A stretch of DNA of 64,000 nucleotides from Scatophagus argus (GCF_020382885.2 NC_058502.1:9805501-9869500); one strand, 5' to 3'; shown: positions 14,601 to 28,201, numbered from the stretch's first letter. Program-made: numbers and translations. Notes: generated by a model from the sequence alone, not told the origin.

Positions 14601-17199
14601 GCAAGTTCAGACCAGCCTGTGCCGTCCTGTCATTCATTGTTTGGTCATAATGGCACCATGATCTTGCAGTTGTACCTACAACTACAATGTGCCACTTTGT
14701 GAATCAAGAATACTATGCTATAATATCATAAGACTGTGACGCTGTCTTCTCATTGCGGTAAGTTCTGCATTCCTCCGGTGGCCTTTGATGTCCTTCCCAG
14801 GTGTTTACTCTGTATAAATTTAGTGTTTTCTGTATGATAAATATTGCATTTTGACTTTTGCAACCTAAATGCATCCTGCTTTCTTACTCCAGTGTTAAAG
14901 AACTGATTTTGTACTGTATTCTACATTGACACTGGCCTCAAAATATCCATTGTCAAGCAAAGTGAATAAGATCCCGTGCTTCTCCAGGCACATGCATGCA
15001 GAAAACAGCCGGTATGCTTTTCTCAGTGCGCATCTTGCACTGTATGCTTACCCTGCGGTCTTTTTGGAGCCGTTGTCTGCTGCGGGCACTACGTTTGCTT
15101 CGCCTCTTTGAAGTGTCCTGAGGATAGAAGTGAAAAAGCCCCTCTCCAAAGGGAAGCTGGGGAGAAAAAGAAAAGAAAAGAAAGAGGAAAATGCTTCAGG
15201 AAGAGAAGGAGGGATAAAAATTAGGACAATTACAAAGGCCACAATCAGAAGACATGTGAATGAAAAATACAGAAACACAATAGATGATAAAATGGCGGAG
15301 AAAGACAGCAGGTCAACCTTCAGGTTGGAACAATGGCCCTGATTCCCTGGGTTTCACTGAAGGTCTATTTTAAGGCACTGGAGGACAGTGCTGGAATCAA
15401 CCATAATAAATCCGAAGGGCAGGCAAATGAGATGCATCCAGAGCTTTCCCTCTGGCAACCGTGTGCAGATTAAAGACCCCCTTATGCTTTAGCAACAGCC
15501 AGGGTGCAGGTCAATCCTTAAAATAAATACTTTCAGATGCGCCTGTCAGACCTAATGTGAAAATGGGATTTCATATTCAAGGATTATTTTTTTATCTTCC
15601 ACTGCTCTTTAATTCTACTGTCATTTGCCAAAACAAATACATGAAAGCTTGTGTATATGATGGAAATAAGAGAAAATCAAATGCAGACAGTGAACTTCCG
15701 CTAAATGCTCTTTTAGCAAATCAGGATTAACTGGCCGATCAGAGATCTTCCCTTTGAGCTGACATTTGTATGTGTGTACCAATTCTGTGTTCCAGTCTTG
15801 TTAATTAAGTAACAATAGAAGATAATTCAAACGACACAGACATTGTTTAATAGTGCGTATCCCATTAAGACAAATATAGCTGCCGATTACATAACCTGGG
15901 AGGCAGGGAGGGAGAAGATGGGGGGGTGATCTAGTGCCTACAAGAAAAAGAACTAGCACTCACCGAACTGCTGCACAACCACCACACAGATATCACATTG
16001 TGATGAGTTACAGATTGGATTTGTGTTGTGTGTGTGTTTTTTTTTTTATTACAGAATTAAAATAAAGAGGAAAATCCTCATTCAGAGCACCCCTCTCTTC
16101 ACTGCTACGCTTCACTAGCTAAGGCTCCAGCCAATTTCACCCACACATTTATTTTGACATGTGACAAGGCACACACACTGTCAGGGAATTATTTTCCATT
16201 GGTCCGCCATAAAAGACTTGTTATGTCTTTTCACCTTTTGACATGTTGTGATGCATGCTGCATCAAGCTGTTTAGTAAGACATGGTGCCTCAGGTGACTA
16301 AAATACTATGTCTGCAGGAAAGGCCATGTATGTCACGATATGCAACATGAATGCAATACGTATAATGAGATAAGAAAAGGTGCGTTTGTTTTTTTATAGA
16401 AATGTTGGATTGACCCTTTGTACAAACCAGGTAACAAACAAGGTTTTTCTCATCCATTAATGGAATTTAGTGACTAAACATATAAAGATGGAATTCCTCA
16501 TATTTTCAAGGCTGAGACCACAACTTCATGTAATCAATGAGAGACTGCCAGTGTATTGAATTGTGCTATATTTTATTTTACTTTTCTTTATTATTAAGAT
16601 CATATTTCATTAAAAAGAAGTGTCTTTTGCTTTATAATACACTAAAATTGGATGTGTCTGGGCATATAAATGAATCTGGCCTTGGCAGCTTTGCATCCTC
16701 AGGGGCCATAGGCCAATGGGCAACCTCCTAAACAGGGCCGGCATTTTAGTGGGAATGACGTCATGAAATTAAGCAAAAGTGTAATGAAGTCAGACCAAAA
16801 GAAAACCTTGGGAAGCTTCTCGGTGTCTTCTGTTTCTGTTGCTAAACACACTTACGTGTGACTATTTTTGAAGGGAGACGTTGCAAAATAGGTTTATGCT
16901 TTAGTATAGTTAATCTATGCAATTGCCCATAACAAATCATCTATTAAAGTTTCGTTTTCTCAAGAGGGAAACATAAACAATAGCTTTTAGAGACAAATTA
17001 ATTGGAGCATCCCTACCTTTCGGGCACTCTGGAACCCATGTTGTGTTGCAAGTTGGTGCGCTTCATCCTGTGCGTCCTCATGCAACTGAACAAGGAGATG
17101 GTCCGTTAAGACTCCTTCTGCAGCCTGCGTCGCAAGCAGCAGCGCGTTCAGCAGCACTATAAATCCCACGGCTGTCCCATGGCGGGGAGATCCACGCAT
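1950..17199 (-). CDS. pcsk2: Proprotein convertase subtilisin/kexin type 2 (PC2), first 8 coding exons, partial
   Basis: PC2 is the calcium-dependent serine endoprotease that cuts prohormones after paired basic residues in dense-core granules of neuroendocrine cells. Coding exons, 5' to 3' on the minus strand: 17199-17017, 15156-15052, 9854-9741, 9257-9149, 8397-8360, 3903-3827, 2823-2735, 2125-1950. They join in frame into 297 codons with GT-AG borders. Residues 1 to about 27 are a signal peptide. The propeptide has an internal basic cluster (KRRSKR, exon 2) and ends at RQKR before GYRNI (about residue 111). Catalytic Asp is in IMDDG (about 169) and catalytic His in HGTRCAG (about 210). Exon 8 carries the family-typical [20 protein letters not shown]. 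The oxyanion residue, catalytic Ser, P domain and C-terminus lie off the left edge. The human protein is about 638 aa. The start codon is fixed by the signal peptide. Exon 2 was found by hand from its splice sites and its [11 protein letters not shown] start. Confidence 0.95.
3352..3396. repeat. (CAGA)n/(CA)n microsatellite
   Basis: A short CAGA run passes into about ten CA units, in intron 6 of pcsk2. The open frames that cross it on both strands are low-complexity artefacts. Confidence 0.85.
4135..4385. repeat. Dispersed teleost repeat, diverged copy
   Basis: The stretch holding TTTGACATTTTAGGAAATG, then AGCTAGCCTGGCTCTGTCC, then a purine-rich tail matches my memory of a very common percomorph interspersed repeat. 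I cannot name its class, and no target-site duplication was found. It lies in intron 5 of pcsk2 (3904-8359), an intron that otherwise holds only microsatellites. RepeatMasker with a fish library would settle it. Confidence 0.45.
5659..5692. repeat. (GT)17 microsatellite
   Basis: Seventeen uninterrupted GT dinucleotides in intron 5 of pcsk2. The purity suggests a length-polymorphic marker. Confidence 0.95.
9359..9375. repeat. Short (TG)n run
   Basis: About eight TG units about 100 bp upstream (minus-strand sense) of pcsk2 exon 4. Confidence 0.7.
11725..11750. repeat. (ATGG)n microsatellite
   Basis: Six consecutive ATGG tetranucleotide units in intron 2 of pcsk2. The 166-codon open frame across it (11333-11833) shows no recognisable protein. 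Confidence 0.9.
13237..13990 (-). mobile_element. Degraded non-LTR retrotransposon reverse transcriptase fragment
   Basis: Read on the minus strand, the segment at 13988-13761 contains [20 protein letters not shown] followed by a [14 protein letters not shown] block. That is the conserved start of LINE reverse transcriptases, usually ending N-Y-R-G-I-T-L-L. Further on, in other frames, come [18 protein letters not shown] (family form GVRQGENLSPLLF..NDLE) and then [12 protein letters not shown], where the catalytic box is normally Y-A-D-D. The parts are split by frameshifts and stops, and the box is altered, so this is a dead copy. It lies in intron 2 of pcsk2 (9855-15051) in the same orientation as the gene. 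The clade was not determined. Confidence 0.75.
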
Positions 17200-17660
17200 C
17201 GTGCCTGGCTTGTGTCAATCCGCCTGTCTGCCTGCCCGTCGGAGTGAAAAATCAGTGTGCGGGATGCTCCTCGCTACAGATGAGAGGAGGAGGAGGAGGA
17301 GGAAGATTAGGAGGATGTAAAAGGGTCGAGTCAAAGCTTTTGCGGACGCATCTCCTCGTCGTCAACTGATGAGACCACTGGAAGTTGTAATTCAGCGAGG
17401 TGCTGCCGCTCGCGCTGGGTGGCTCGAGTCGGGAGGTTCAGTGTTGTGTGAAGCCAAACCTGCATCCTCAGCTTTCTATCTCTCCCCCTCCTTCTCCTCC
17501 TCCTCCTCCTCTCATCCGTAATTCATTTACCTTACTCGCTCGGGTACTTTCTGCGCATGACGTTGTACCAATGGGCTCCGGCGGGTGTGTCCCGCTGTTT
17601 CCTCCCCGGATGAGCTCGGGGACACTTTTCAGCACCTTGGAGAATTCCTTCCATCGTGCT
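17200..17660 (-). promoter_or_regulatory. Probable pcsk2 promoter and 5' UTR region
   Basis: This is clearly more GC- and CpG-rich than its surroundings and lies directly upstream of the pcsk2 start codon. It holds a purine (GAG)n run at about 17284-17303 and a pyrimidine (CTC)n run at about 17484-17512, which are mutually complementary. A TGACGTT half-CRE sits at 17558-17564 next to a CCAAT pentamer at 17568-17572. No TATA box was identified and the transcription start is not known. Confidence 0.5.
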
Positions 17661-18619
17661 CAGAGTTGATAGGAATTTTGTTGATTACCCGAAGCTGGCC
17701 TTATCCGAATGAAGAAAAAACGTGCTCGTAATATGCCAATAAGAACTAGTGAGCCATGTATACATGGTGACCTTTTGGAAGAAATATAATTATACAGCCT
17801 TGATTTGTGTAGCAGAATTCTACAACATAGGCTCGGGAGTTTTAAACATTTGACATACTGTATGGGTGTATTGTGACCAATCTGACCTTCTTTGTGTTGT
17901 GGCATGTAGGAACAGTTCCACTGGACTATAATTGGTCATTTGGAGGTGAACAGCGGGTTGGTAGAAGAAGCCCTACAAAAAAGACCGCTCTTACAAAGGC
18001 TGCTCATTAAATGTCTCCAGCTCCCCTGCTTTCTTCCTGCTTCCTTGCTGCTATACAGTACATGAACAGGCTGCTGTGCACCGATGTAGCAATGATGTAC
18101 ATATGTGAGAAAGTAGAGAGCAAGACAGAGAAATTAGCCCCTGTGTGTGATGCTGCTAATTTGCCCTTCTACAGACAGGGATCAGTGAAAAGCGCCTTAG
18201 ATGCTTTCTGTTGTACATCTGGCGGTTGTTACTACAATGGTCTTTACAGTCCATTGCCCCAGTTTAAATAGAAGTGCCCTCTCAGCCTGTTACATGCAGT
18301 GGCTCATTTAAGAACCAGAAGGATCCTGTATGTGGTTTTTTTTGCAGAGGGACATGTGGGATTTTTTTGGGGGATTTTCGATGACAAAATCTGTTCTCAT
18401 CCAATTAATTGTGTCAGCTACTAAACCCACACTATCTATCAAGTAGTTGCGTGCTTTATCTCACATAACATTCCAAGAGACAGCTTCATAAATCCGGTTT
18501 AATTTCTAAGTTCTCTGATGAGATATGATCCTTTTTCATGCTCTGCAATTTTGCCAGTAAATCATTTCAATTGTTTAGTGAGAAGTGAAATGAAACCCAC
18601 ATAAGTAAAGCCTAATAAA

Positions 18620-18695
18620 ATATGCACATGCATATAGTCTTATAAAAAGCCTTATAAAATATGCAAGTGCATATTTTTAATATGCAAGTGCATAT
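18620..18695. repeat. Three copies of a near-palindromic 16-mer
   Basis: ATATGCACATGCATAT at 18620-18635 and ATATGCAAGTGCATAT at 18659-18674 and 18680-18695. Each arm reads ATATGCA/TGCATAT, so each copy is an AT-rich inverted repeat. Function unknown. Confidence 0.7.
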
Positions 18696-21600
18696 TTCAT
18701 GAACTGTTTTGTCTCTGTTAAGCGAGTATGCGCCTGTTTAAACGATGCTAATCTATCAGTATCAGTAATAGCATACTGTCACACGCAGTGTTGACGGTTA
18801 CATAATATTTGAAAGGTATGGTAACAAGGGAGCCCATTCACACATGGATCAGTTATCACAGAAGTCTGGGAAATAAATAAAGGTGGATTTTCTATAAGTA
18901 GATCTGCTTCACTAATCACTGTTTCTATGCTCCCTGCAGACCTCCTCCCACACTCCTTACAATTCTGTGGCCAGTCAGATTATTTATTTAGCCTGGGCAA
19001 GACAGCATCCTTCACTTCTTCCTCAGCACGCATTTCTTCACTCGTGGGGCCCCCGTGACTGGGCAACCCTCTTGTCACCCATTTATTGTATATGTCTGAG
19101 AAAACTGTAAGGAAAAACCACAGCTCCTTCTGCCTTTAAACATTTGGGAGTGCGGTGGGTGACGGTGGGGATCAGACAAATTACTAACTGTTTATATTGT
19201 GAGAGGAGTGGGCGTTTGGGCTGCTGAATCTCATGCTGAGTGAAGTAATACTCAAAGACTGTGACACCTCTGCACGCTGCATTTTTACAGAAGAAAATGT
19301 GCTCAGTGTGACATGGTGGAAATCACATCATTCAGCTGTGCAATAGATAACACAATTGTTTCAAATTTTATTAACAGCACAAACTGTTTTTAATGTATGA
19401 AATATAATGCTGCTGATGTTAAATTTAGAGCATATTGTCTAATGAAAATGATTTTTAAAAAAGATGTTTTTCCTTTTATTTGTACAGCACTGAGGTCTGT
19501 GATGTTATCAAAAACAGTTTAATCTCTGATCACATTTCACATAATAATTGCTCCTATGAGAGTTTGTTGAACAAGAAGCAATGCTGCCTGAACCCCTGAC
19601 TTGATAACAGCTCTCCACTATTACTTATTACTTGTATCAGTTCAGCATAGTATGGGTTTATGACATATAAATATTCCAGTTTTTAATCAGCCTACTATCT
19701 GGTCATTATTGTGCATGGTGAATAAGGTGTACTGTATACTGAATATTCATGGGTGGAAATGCTGATATTTCTATCAGAGAAAGACAACATTCAAGACTCG
19801 AAGGTTCATTGTCAACTTTGAAATAGCAGTTTCACAACAGAATTCGAAACACATGATCACTTATTAAACGCATAATATTTGTCATTTCTTAAAGCTGAAG
19901 CTTGTCCATTTGTTTTTATCTAATGGTCAAATGTCGCTTAGTTTTGCTGAAGTGCCTTATGAGTTTGTGGAGTGTGTCTGTGCACACTCTGTGTACCTGA
20001 GAGCACATCTTCACTAAAACTGTACAACAGGGTTTGAGATGATGAGCTGAACACTGAGTTTCCTTTCAAAGCTCTCCTCACAACAAAGAACTACACAGGT
20101 TCCCAGTGCTTCACAAAGAAGACTTTCACTGCATTCGAAATGGCGAAAATCCTCTTCTCTTTCTTTTTTGAGATTTTATATACTTTAAAAAGCCTTTGAG
20201 ATTGAGCCATTCAAGATTTAGCACTATGTAATCTCTTTTGGTTGTGTAATTTGCTAACTTCACTGGAAACAGTCCATGATAATAACTAATAATATCTTCA
20301 TAAGGCAGCACTTACTATTGTCCAAATAATCAAGATAAAAAATATCATGCACAGACTGTTTATTTCAGCTGCACACTGTTGGAAGTTGGATCTTTCAGTG
20401 TTCTATGCTGTGTAGAAAAACCTTATATGATACACTGACAGTGCAGAGATGACCTAACATTAATGGAGCTGTTCAAATGCATGGATGTGTATCTGTAGCA
20501 GTGTTGGAGGAGGAGCTGAACAACATGGATCTTTAATTTTTCATGCTTGCCTGAGGGTCGGAGTGGATGCAGGCTGTCTGTCGGTGTTTCTGCTGTGAGT
20601 TTGCAGTGAGAACAGCAGAGGTTACATCAGCAGCTGCAAGCTGATACTCAGAAGATAATCAAGCATGGACACACACACCAAGACACAAGGATCACAAAAT
20701 CACGATAAAGCGTCTACAACCTCTACCACCAAGCTTGTAGTGTTTCCAATGCTAAATTGAATCAGTCCGAAAACATCCGGTTTTTATGCTTTTTAAATGT
20801 GGTTTATGAAATTTCCACGATTAAAGAAAATCTTAAGTGAATACCTGCAAATGGAACAGTGAGGCAACAAATTACAGTTTCCCCTCTTTATTAGCATCAC
20901 AAAACTTAAGAGCACCACAGAGAGGGACAGCGATAAGAAGTCAAAAGCAAAAGGCCTTTCTTATCCTTCCTTTAGTTGAGATGTCATTACTGCTCCATCA
21001 GTGCCAGCCGGTGCTGTGGGACGGGATGTCTCCAAGTGAGTGGGGGATTGTGGGTACTATATCCAAATTGATTGCAGTGCGGATAGTGTCAGGAGCTGTG
21101 CTTCTAATGGTTTCATTCACTCTCTCATGCTATCTCTTCCTCTGAGTCTCTCTGTTTCACTCTCTCTGTATCATAGGAAGCTGCTGCCTGCCTCTGCTTC
21201 TGTGAGATAAGATGACAGCCTTCACAGGTAAAACGAATATCAAAACCCACAGACAACGGCGGCCTTCACAGTGGCAGAGGGTTGACAAGTGATGATATGT
21301 TATTACCCCAGTGTGGCATACTTTAGATCGTTCAATATGGCTTCAACTGCGATCGTGACACGAGAAATGAGACACACAGACAGACAGTTAAATAAATCTT
21401 TATTCAGTTACATTCTCCAGTAGTGGGAACCTAATCAATACAACCTCCCTCTGCATAATTTATCACATACCGAACGGACAGTATACGTTTGTAGACAATG
21501 TCTCCTGGTTCTGATATTCAAGAGTTGCCCATCTATGACGTATTAATTTCCTGTGGAAGTAGGATTTAATTGCAGCTACTCTACAAGCAGACTGAGGTGT

Positions 21601-22440
21601 AACACTGTGTTGTACAGATCTATTACTTCCATCAGGCCAACTGGATAGACGGATAGCAGGGAGCAGAGGGACATCACCGCGTTATGCTGGGCTTGATGTG
21701 CTGTGAGGCGTGGCAGACAGCAAGGCCAACTCAGGTGGAAACAAGTCAGCACAAAGGACAATTTAACTGAACTCATCACTCTCCCTCTTCGTTCCTTCCT
21801 CACGTCTTATAACACTCTACCCTCTCTCTCTTTTTCTCCTTCTACAAATAAGTATATCATTTTACATTTCCTCTCCCCTTCATCTCTTAAAATTGTCATG
21901 TAGGCTTGTAAGAGCCCCCTCCCCGCCGCCATGACCGCCATGTGGGGAACAGGTTATTCAGGTTCCCACAACACACGGCTTTCATTTGTGAGGTCCAGTA
22001 CTACACTGTGATGTTTTGATTTTTCTCTCTGCAGGGTGCTAACTAGTATGGACACCATTGATATTCCTGCTTGTGTTCGTGCTTTGCCTTGAGCTAACGT
22101 CAAGCATAATAACTGTAAAGAACTATAATTCAGAAAGTCTGTCAACTCCGGCAGTCTGGTACAGTGAAAATGTCCAATGTTCTCAATAAACGTGCTTTTT
22201 AACTGATCATCTTTCCAGGGTTTGTTTATTGTCATATGCTATTTTTTTGGCCACTTGGGGGCAGCAGAAACAAGCTGTAAACACGAAACCGACACACTGT
22301 GACCTTTTCGGTTAATATGGTAGATTACAGTTAACTATAGACACATCCAGCAAATACAACAACATCATCATTAATTTTTAATCATGTTTCTGACCACTTG
22401 GCAAATGTAAGTTCCATATTCAATTCCTGATGGAATACTC

Positions 22441-22477
22441 GCAACTGCTAAATGCTAATGAAGCATTTAGCAGTTGC
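22441..22477. repeat. Perfect 16-bp inverted repeat (hairpin)
   Basis: GCAACTGCTAAATGCT, a five-base loop AATGA, then the exact reverse complement AGCATTTAGCAGTTGC. It sits in the gene-poor interval. It could be the tip of a longer decayed inverted-repeat transposon or a small hairpin RNA. The bases flanking the arms do not continue the pairing. Confidence 0.85.
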
Positions 22478-25400
22478 TAACTAAATGTTTACTGTGAGAT
22501 TTGTATGAACAGCAAGATTCAACATGATCTTTTAGCTTTATTGGGTCTAATAAACACCAAAATAAACAACTCTGATAAATGACACAATCATACAATCAAA
22601 ATAGCCGTCATGGACATAACTCGAAGTGAAAAGGCTAGCCAGCCCGACAGTTGCTGTCCACTGGTGTGAATGTGCAGTGAGCATTTGATTTATTGACTTC
22701 TGTTTGGATGAGAGATTATAAGATTATTGTTATTATAAGAGATTTTCACAAATATAACAAAAATGCTTGTGAAATACCACCAACCTGATACTTTTAATGC
22801 GAAAATATTGATTACAGCTCATTTTCAGAGCCTACATTATGTGGAATCAGACTTGTCTTGGCTGCCGAAAACATTTCTTTCACAAAATAATCTACAAATA
22901 CCGTGATAATGTATATTCTGAAATAGTGAATAGTGAGTGAAAAGTGAATAAACATACAAACCATCATAATGTTATCCTACCATCTGTGTGATGTTTTATT
23001 CAACAACTGGAAAGATAAACAATGCAATTGTTTTCCTTTCCTGAAGTGAAAAACGTGTATTCTTTCTGCTCAGTTCTTTCTGTAAATCTCCTTACAAATG
23101 ACACATAAACCCGAGGTTGTGCCAAAGCTTAACATCAATATGGGGGAAAGTGTCATATTATTAATGGTCTCTTGGAAAAACAATCTGCCCTTGCAGCCTG
23201 TAGCAGTTCAGTTCTCTCACCGTTTTCCTTGCAAACAGCAGTGGAAGTGCAGTGAGAGGAAAGGTACCACCTGCTTTGTTATTCAAAGCATATTCCGAAT
23301 ATAAATTTGCTTTAATTGGAAAAGAAAAACAACTGTGCAGGCAAAGATTATGCATAATCACAATAATTATTTCCCTGTGTGTATTACTTATTTCGAGGTG
23401 AGTATTCTGTGCTGCCTAATGAATGCACCACCTAGGAGGGAATAAAAGGACATGCATATTAACGTCAGAGATGAATCACTTTCAGTGCGAGAGAAAGGAA
23501 GAAAAAACTTTCAGTCTGATTTGATTAATTACCAATTTCTCATTCTGACATTGAAGGGAGCAACAGAAAATAATAGCCTATCTGTATTCTAACATGTGGA
23601 TCTAAAGAGATATTTCAAAATTATGCTGTTTTCTTGTTGGTTGTGCTCATTACAGAAAGTTTTATTGAATTTGTGACTCTGAAATTACAGGGACTTCTGA
23701 ACTGGATCCTATCGTTTTGCACTTTTCTTTGTCTACATATGGTGTAGAGTATCTTCATTCAAAAGGTCTCTGGTTTCCCTGTTTGCTGCTATCGAAACTT
23801 GTCAAAGCAATAACCCAAGCTGCAGTAAGTTTGCTGTTCCTGAAACATCATCACATTGGCAAAAACATTGTTTTGATCTTGAGTTTTAGGTGGCAAAGTA
23901 CCACATTGTCTGGATTTTATTTTGAGCAGAACCCATTTACTAGCAGCTACCACTCTGTGTCACATAATGGGATGATTTGTCAAAAGCGCAACAGTGATCA
24001 GCTAAATGATAGGAGAGGATGCTTTAGAGTTTACAGCAAGTTTGTGGATGAGCAGTTCTCATCTCTGAGGCAAGCATTTACACCCAGCATGTGTTTCAAA
24101 ATCATGTTGGTGTATGACTGCAGTGGTTTAATTGCCATTGCTAAGTGTATCGTGTGCCCCCTTCCACCATTCCAGAATCAAATACCTCAAACACATTTGC
24201 CACTGATGTTAATTTTTCTAATCAAGCCTCCTGAGCTGGACCTAGTCCTACTCACATCACTGCCAACCTTTCCATTTCATATGCTCATTAAGTCTTCAGC
24301 AAAGTCAGCCACCTCCAGTCTGATGTCTGAGCTACTATTAGTTTCAGTGGGGCTGTGACGTTTGACGATGCACTGTTTAAAACTGCATGCCTCTTTAAGA
24401 GTCTGATGAGACAGCCTGACCTTTAAGGCACAATGGGAAATAATCACCATGTAACTAAGGTCACCGTCACAGACGCTGTTGAACTTGATGTCCTCAATCT
24501 GGACATACATGCGCAGCAAAACTGGACGCATTGTAGGGGTCATCCTTGATTGATTTTCCTTTTTGGCAAAAATCTACACCAGGACTACATATGTCAGAAA
24601 GAGTTAAATGCTCAACTTCAGCTCATCAGCTTCAGATATGTGCCTGTTTTGCTAAAGTGCCTGTACCTACAAACAGGAGGCAGGCCAAGTGACCTTGGCA
24701 GGATATGATGGCACTGGGACTGTGACATGCAAACAGCATAAACAGCATTCACAGCAGTCTCTGTGTGTGGGCTCTGATGCTCTTTCCATTTTAAAAGGAC
24801 ATTAGAGCTAATGGTAATGGTATCTCAGAGGTTTCCAAGCATCTTTCCAGTCCTGTCCTATATGCCGGCAGCCAAAGAGCATAGTCCATTAAGAAAGCAA
24901 ACAATGGATATTTTTCATAGGCCACAAAGGGCACAGGGTAAACAGGACTGTGCCACAAACAATTAGTGACCTACCATATGCTTTAGCCACTCAGCAATCC
25001 TCAAAGTTCCACCATTATAATTTAATAACACAAACAGACAGCCAGGAACGAATGAATGAAAGAGTATTTTCTGAGGAACAGGGTGATAATGAGTAAACAT
25101 GTCCATGAATCTAAACACAAAGTCTTTAACGCAATCACTTGACATTTAAGCATCAGTTACTGTGAACAAAGGTGACAATGGATACGGAGAAATGCTTTGT
25201 TAAAAAAGCAATCTATTGTACTTGTGCATGTGCATTATGCATGCGCATGAGCCTGTTATTCCACGTGGCTCTCTTTCTGATTATGTCCTTCGTACATTAA
25301 CAGTGTGCACACAAGCTCCAGCTTGGACTCTCATGGAAACATGGGAGTTTGACACCTTTCATCAGAGTCTTAACACAGATGTGAGAACCTGCAGAGCTTG

Positions 25401-28201
25401 ATCCAGTCCTGGATTAACGATGGCCACAGTCTCTTCCTTTCTCAGTAGTTGCCCGACTTGACAGCAGCTAAGTGATAAGCCTGCCATTCTGCCTACTGAC
25501 TGTGAAGCCAGTAAAGCTAATTAGCAGTTCTGTCCTGTCCTGATTAATTTATTCCGTGTAGCTCCATTTATTTGAGGAAAGCTAATTCATTTGCATATAG
25601 TTTCACTGTTTTCAACCCTAGCCAAGTTGTATTAGACATGATTAAAAGCTGTTCACTTCATTATAACCAGTCAACCTTGCAGTGTCTTGCAATACTTGCT
25701 TCAACACCCTCACAGGTTCATCATGCCATTGTAAAAACAGGCAGCGGAGCAAATTGTGTAAATAAACCCTGCACTGGCCGCTCCTGGAGGGTCAATAAAA
25801 CTACAAGCTGAAATGCATTTAGAGATCCTCATTGAGAATCTCATTGTTCATTCTGCCTCTGCAATTTGTGAGGATACCCCAACCAATCAATACAAGGACC
25901 ATTAGGCTTAACAAACCTGGCTCGTCTATAAACTGCCCACAGCCTCTTTAGAGCAAGAACATGTACTCCAGGACAGCCTGCTCACCTGTTACGGCTCAAA
26001 GGCAGGTGATTTGTACAAAATAGGATGTAATTTTATGCCATACTGTATTCTGATGCTCATTTGTCATTCTCAGGTTAATCTACATGCGGTGATGTAGATA
26101 ACACCTGACCACATGCAGTAATTCCTCTAATGTATGTGTGTGCATGCTCTGTTCGTACCACAGTTTGCCAAGATTTGACATTTAGCAAATGAGTGATACA
26201 TGACCATTTTTTCCATAATGAGAAGTTCTATTACAGCAATTTTTTATATCACCGTCGGTCATGTCACTCTCTGGCTACAAGCTTTGGGTGGCTGCAAGAC
26301 TGAGATATGGAACTTTAAAGAAGAGGGACTAAACCTAATAGACGAAGCACGCACGGCCATATGCAGTATGGTGGCACATCAAAATTTGACACTGAAAATG
26401 AGTGCTGCTATGCTGGAAGGATAATATGAATAATAATTGAGTAATAATAATTCAATAAAGTTGCTATTCTTAATAACAGCAGAGCAGATATAAAGTTTAT
26501 TGTTATTAAATCAGTATTCAGTGAATATTATTTATTGAGCTTGAAATGAGCCATTTAAGGCAGTTCTTCCCATTTCTGCAAAATAAAGCCAATTCGATAT
26601 AAAATATTTTTTCAACAATTTAAATTATGTTGCTTTTTATTTCACTAAACAACATGGGTGTATGGTTGGTGCTGCCAAAGTCACAAAACCAATGCACATA
26701 AATGCAAGATTGGTATCATCAGCAGTTTGTTTTATCCAGAAGGCATGGACAGGAAGCACAACACAGAAAATGTTCTTTTATAAAACTCCTCACAGGAACA
26801 TTTTGCTATGTGTTCGCCCGCATACGTATGTGAGTGGAAACACACAGAAATCCTGCAACACACAGTTTTTTTTTTCAGCACTTAATTGCCTTACTTAACC
26901 TCACTGCTTTTGTAATGGGTAATTGGTTGTCATGACAAACACTCAGTCTATTCATAGCTTGGAGATTTGTGCAAAAAAAACCCTCTGCAAAAAACACTGG
27001 AAGACAGGATGTAGAAGATTTCTGAGGAAGATTTTCCAAGACTCTCTAAGGACTAGAGGGAATGATAATCTGTTATTCCTCTTTCCCCCAAATAATCTGC
27101 TGGCCCGTCATATTTAGATTCCTCAGAACAAAATGAAGCCCACCTTTTGGTTATATACAAGAGAACAGTCATTCGGTATGACTAATAGCCCATACAGCAT
27201 GCTTTGACACTGAGAGAGGACTAAAGCATCTACTGAGAGAAGCTAAATAACTTCTGCAGAATTTGTATACTGAAAGAAAACAAAGAGATCATTTCATTAG
27301 AGTCATGCTGATATAATGCAGCTGAAAAGCATGCCTCCACTGGGACTTCAAGTGTTTTTCTTTTTGAGGTATAACGTCGTGACATGTAAGCATCAAACAA
27401 AGCAGACAGCAGACCTCCAGCCATGTCTTACCTAAACACATGCATTATTTATGTTACCAGGCAAGACAGTGATGTATCTGTGACCTCATGCAACTAAAAG
27501 TTGATTTTCAATTTTCTATCAAGTTTTTCCATCAAACACCCTAACACTTTTATGAGTGCTTGAAACTGCACCATTTGGAGTGCTTACTCAGATGTATCCA
27601 TTATGCTTCACTGTGTTAGAAATCTGATAATATATACATCTAATTATTTCAAGGCGGACTGCATCTGTTACACATCATATCAACATTTTTTTAAAAAAAA
27701 TCTTAAATCCAGATATTTGATCTTACATGATCAACATTTATAAGGGTGCCATTTATCGAGCAACAAGGTGAAATATGTGCTCGTGAGAACACAAAAAATC
27801 AAATCACCCATGGAAGGAGTCTGACTGATAGAAAATATGTAATCCACTGATGACTGGCTGATTTCTCTACACCTAGAGACAACAGTCGCTGCCATTTTAT
27901 CATTAGAGTTGGTCCTTTAATTATGCTTTTATCATTTAATATGTCTGTAACTATTGTGTCAAACTCAGAATGAGGTCTCTTGCCTTTTCTATTTGTTAAA
28001 AATGACAAGCTGATGGCTGCACCTAATTTCCTTACGGTATCATTCATTTCCTGCCTTTTTCTTTTAGCTTTATGACCTTTTGACCTGAAAGAACTTCAGT
28101 AGCCTGTCAGAGTTTTGGTTAGACGCTTTATATAAATCATGTCTTAGATCATAATTGAAGGTCTTCTGACTCACTGCTAACCCAAACATTCACACCCATT
28201 G

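Noticed and set aside
23717-24358. 213-codon open frame, the longest outside recognised exons, in the otor-pcsk2 gap
   Set aside because: No recognisable domain, no family resemblance and no convincing splice or promoter context. In AT-rich fish DNA a chance or transposon-derived frame of this size is possible.
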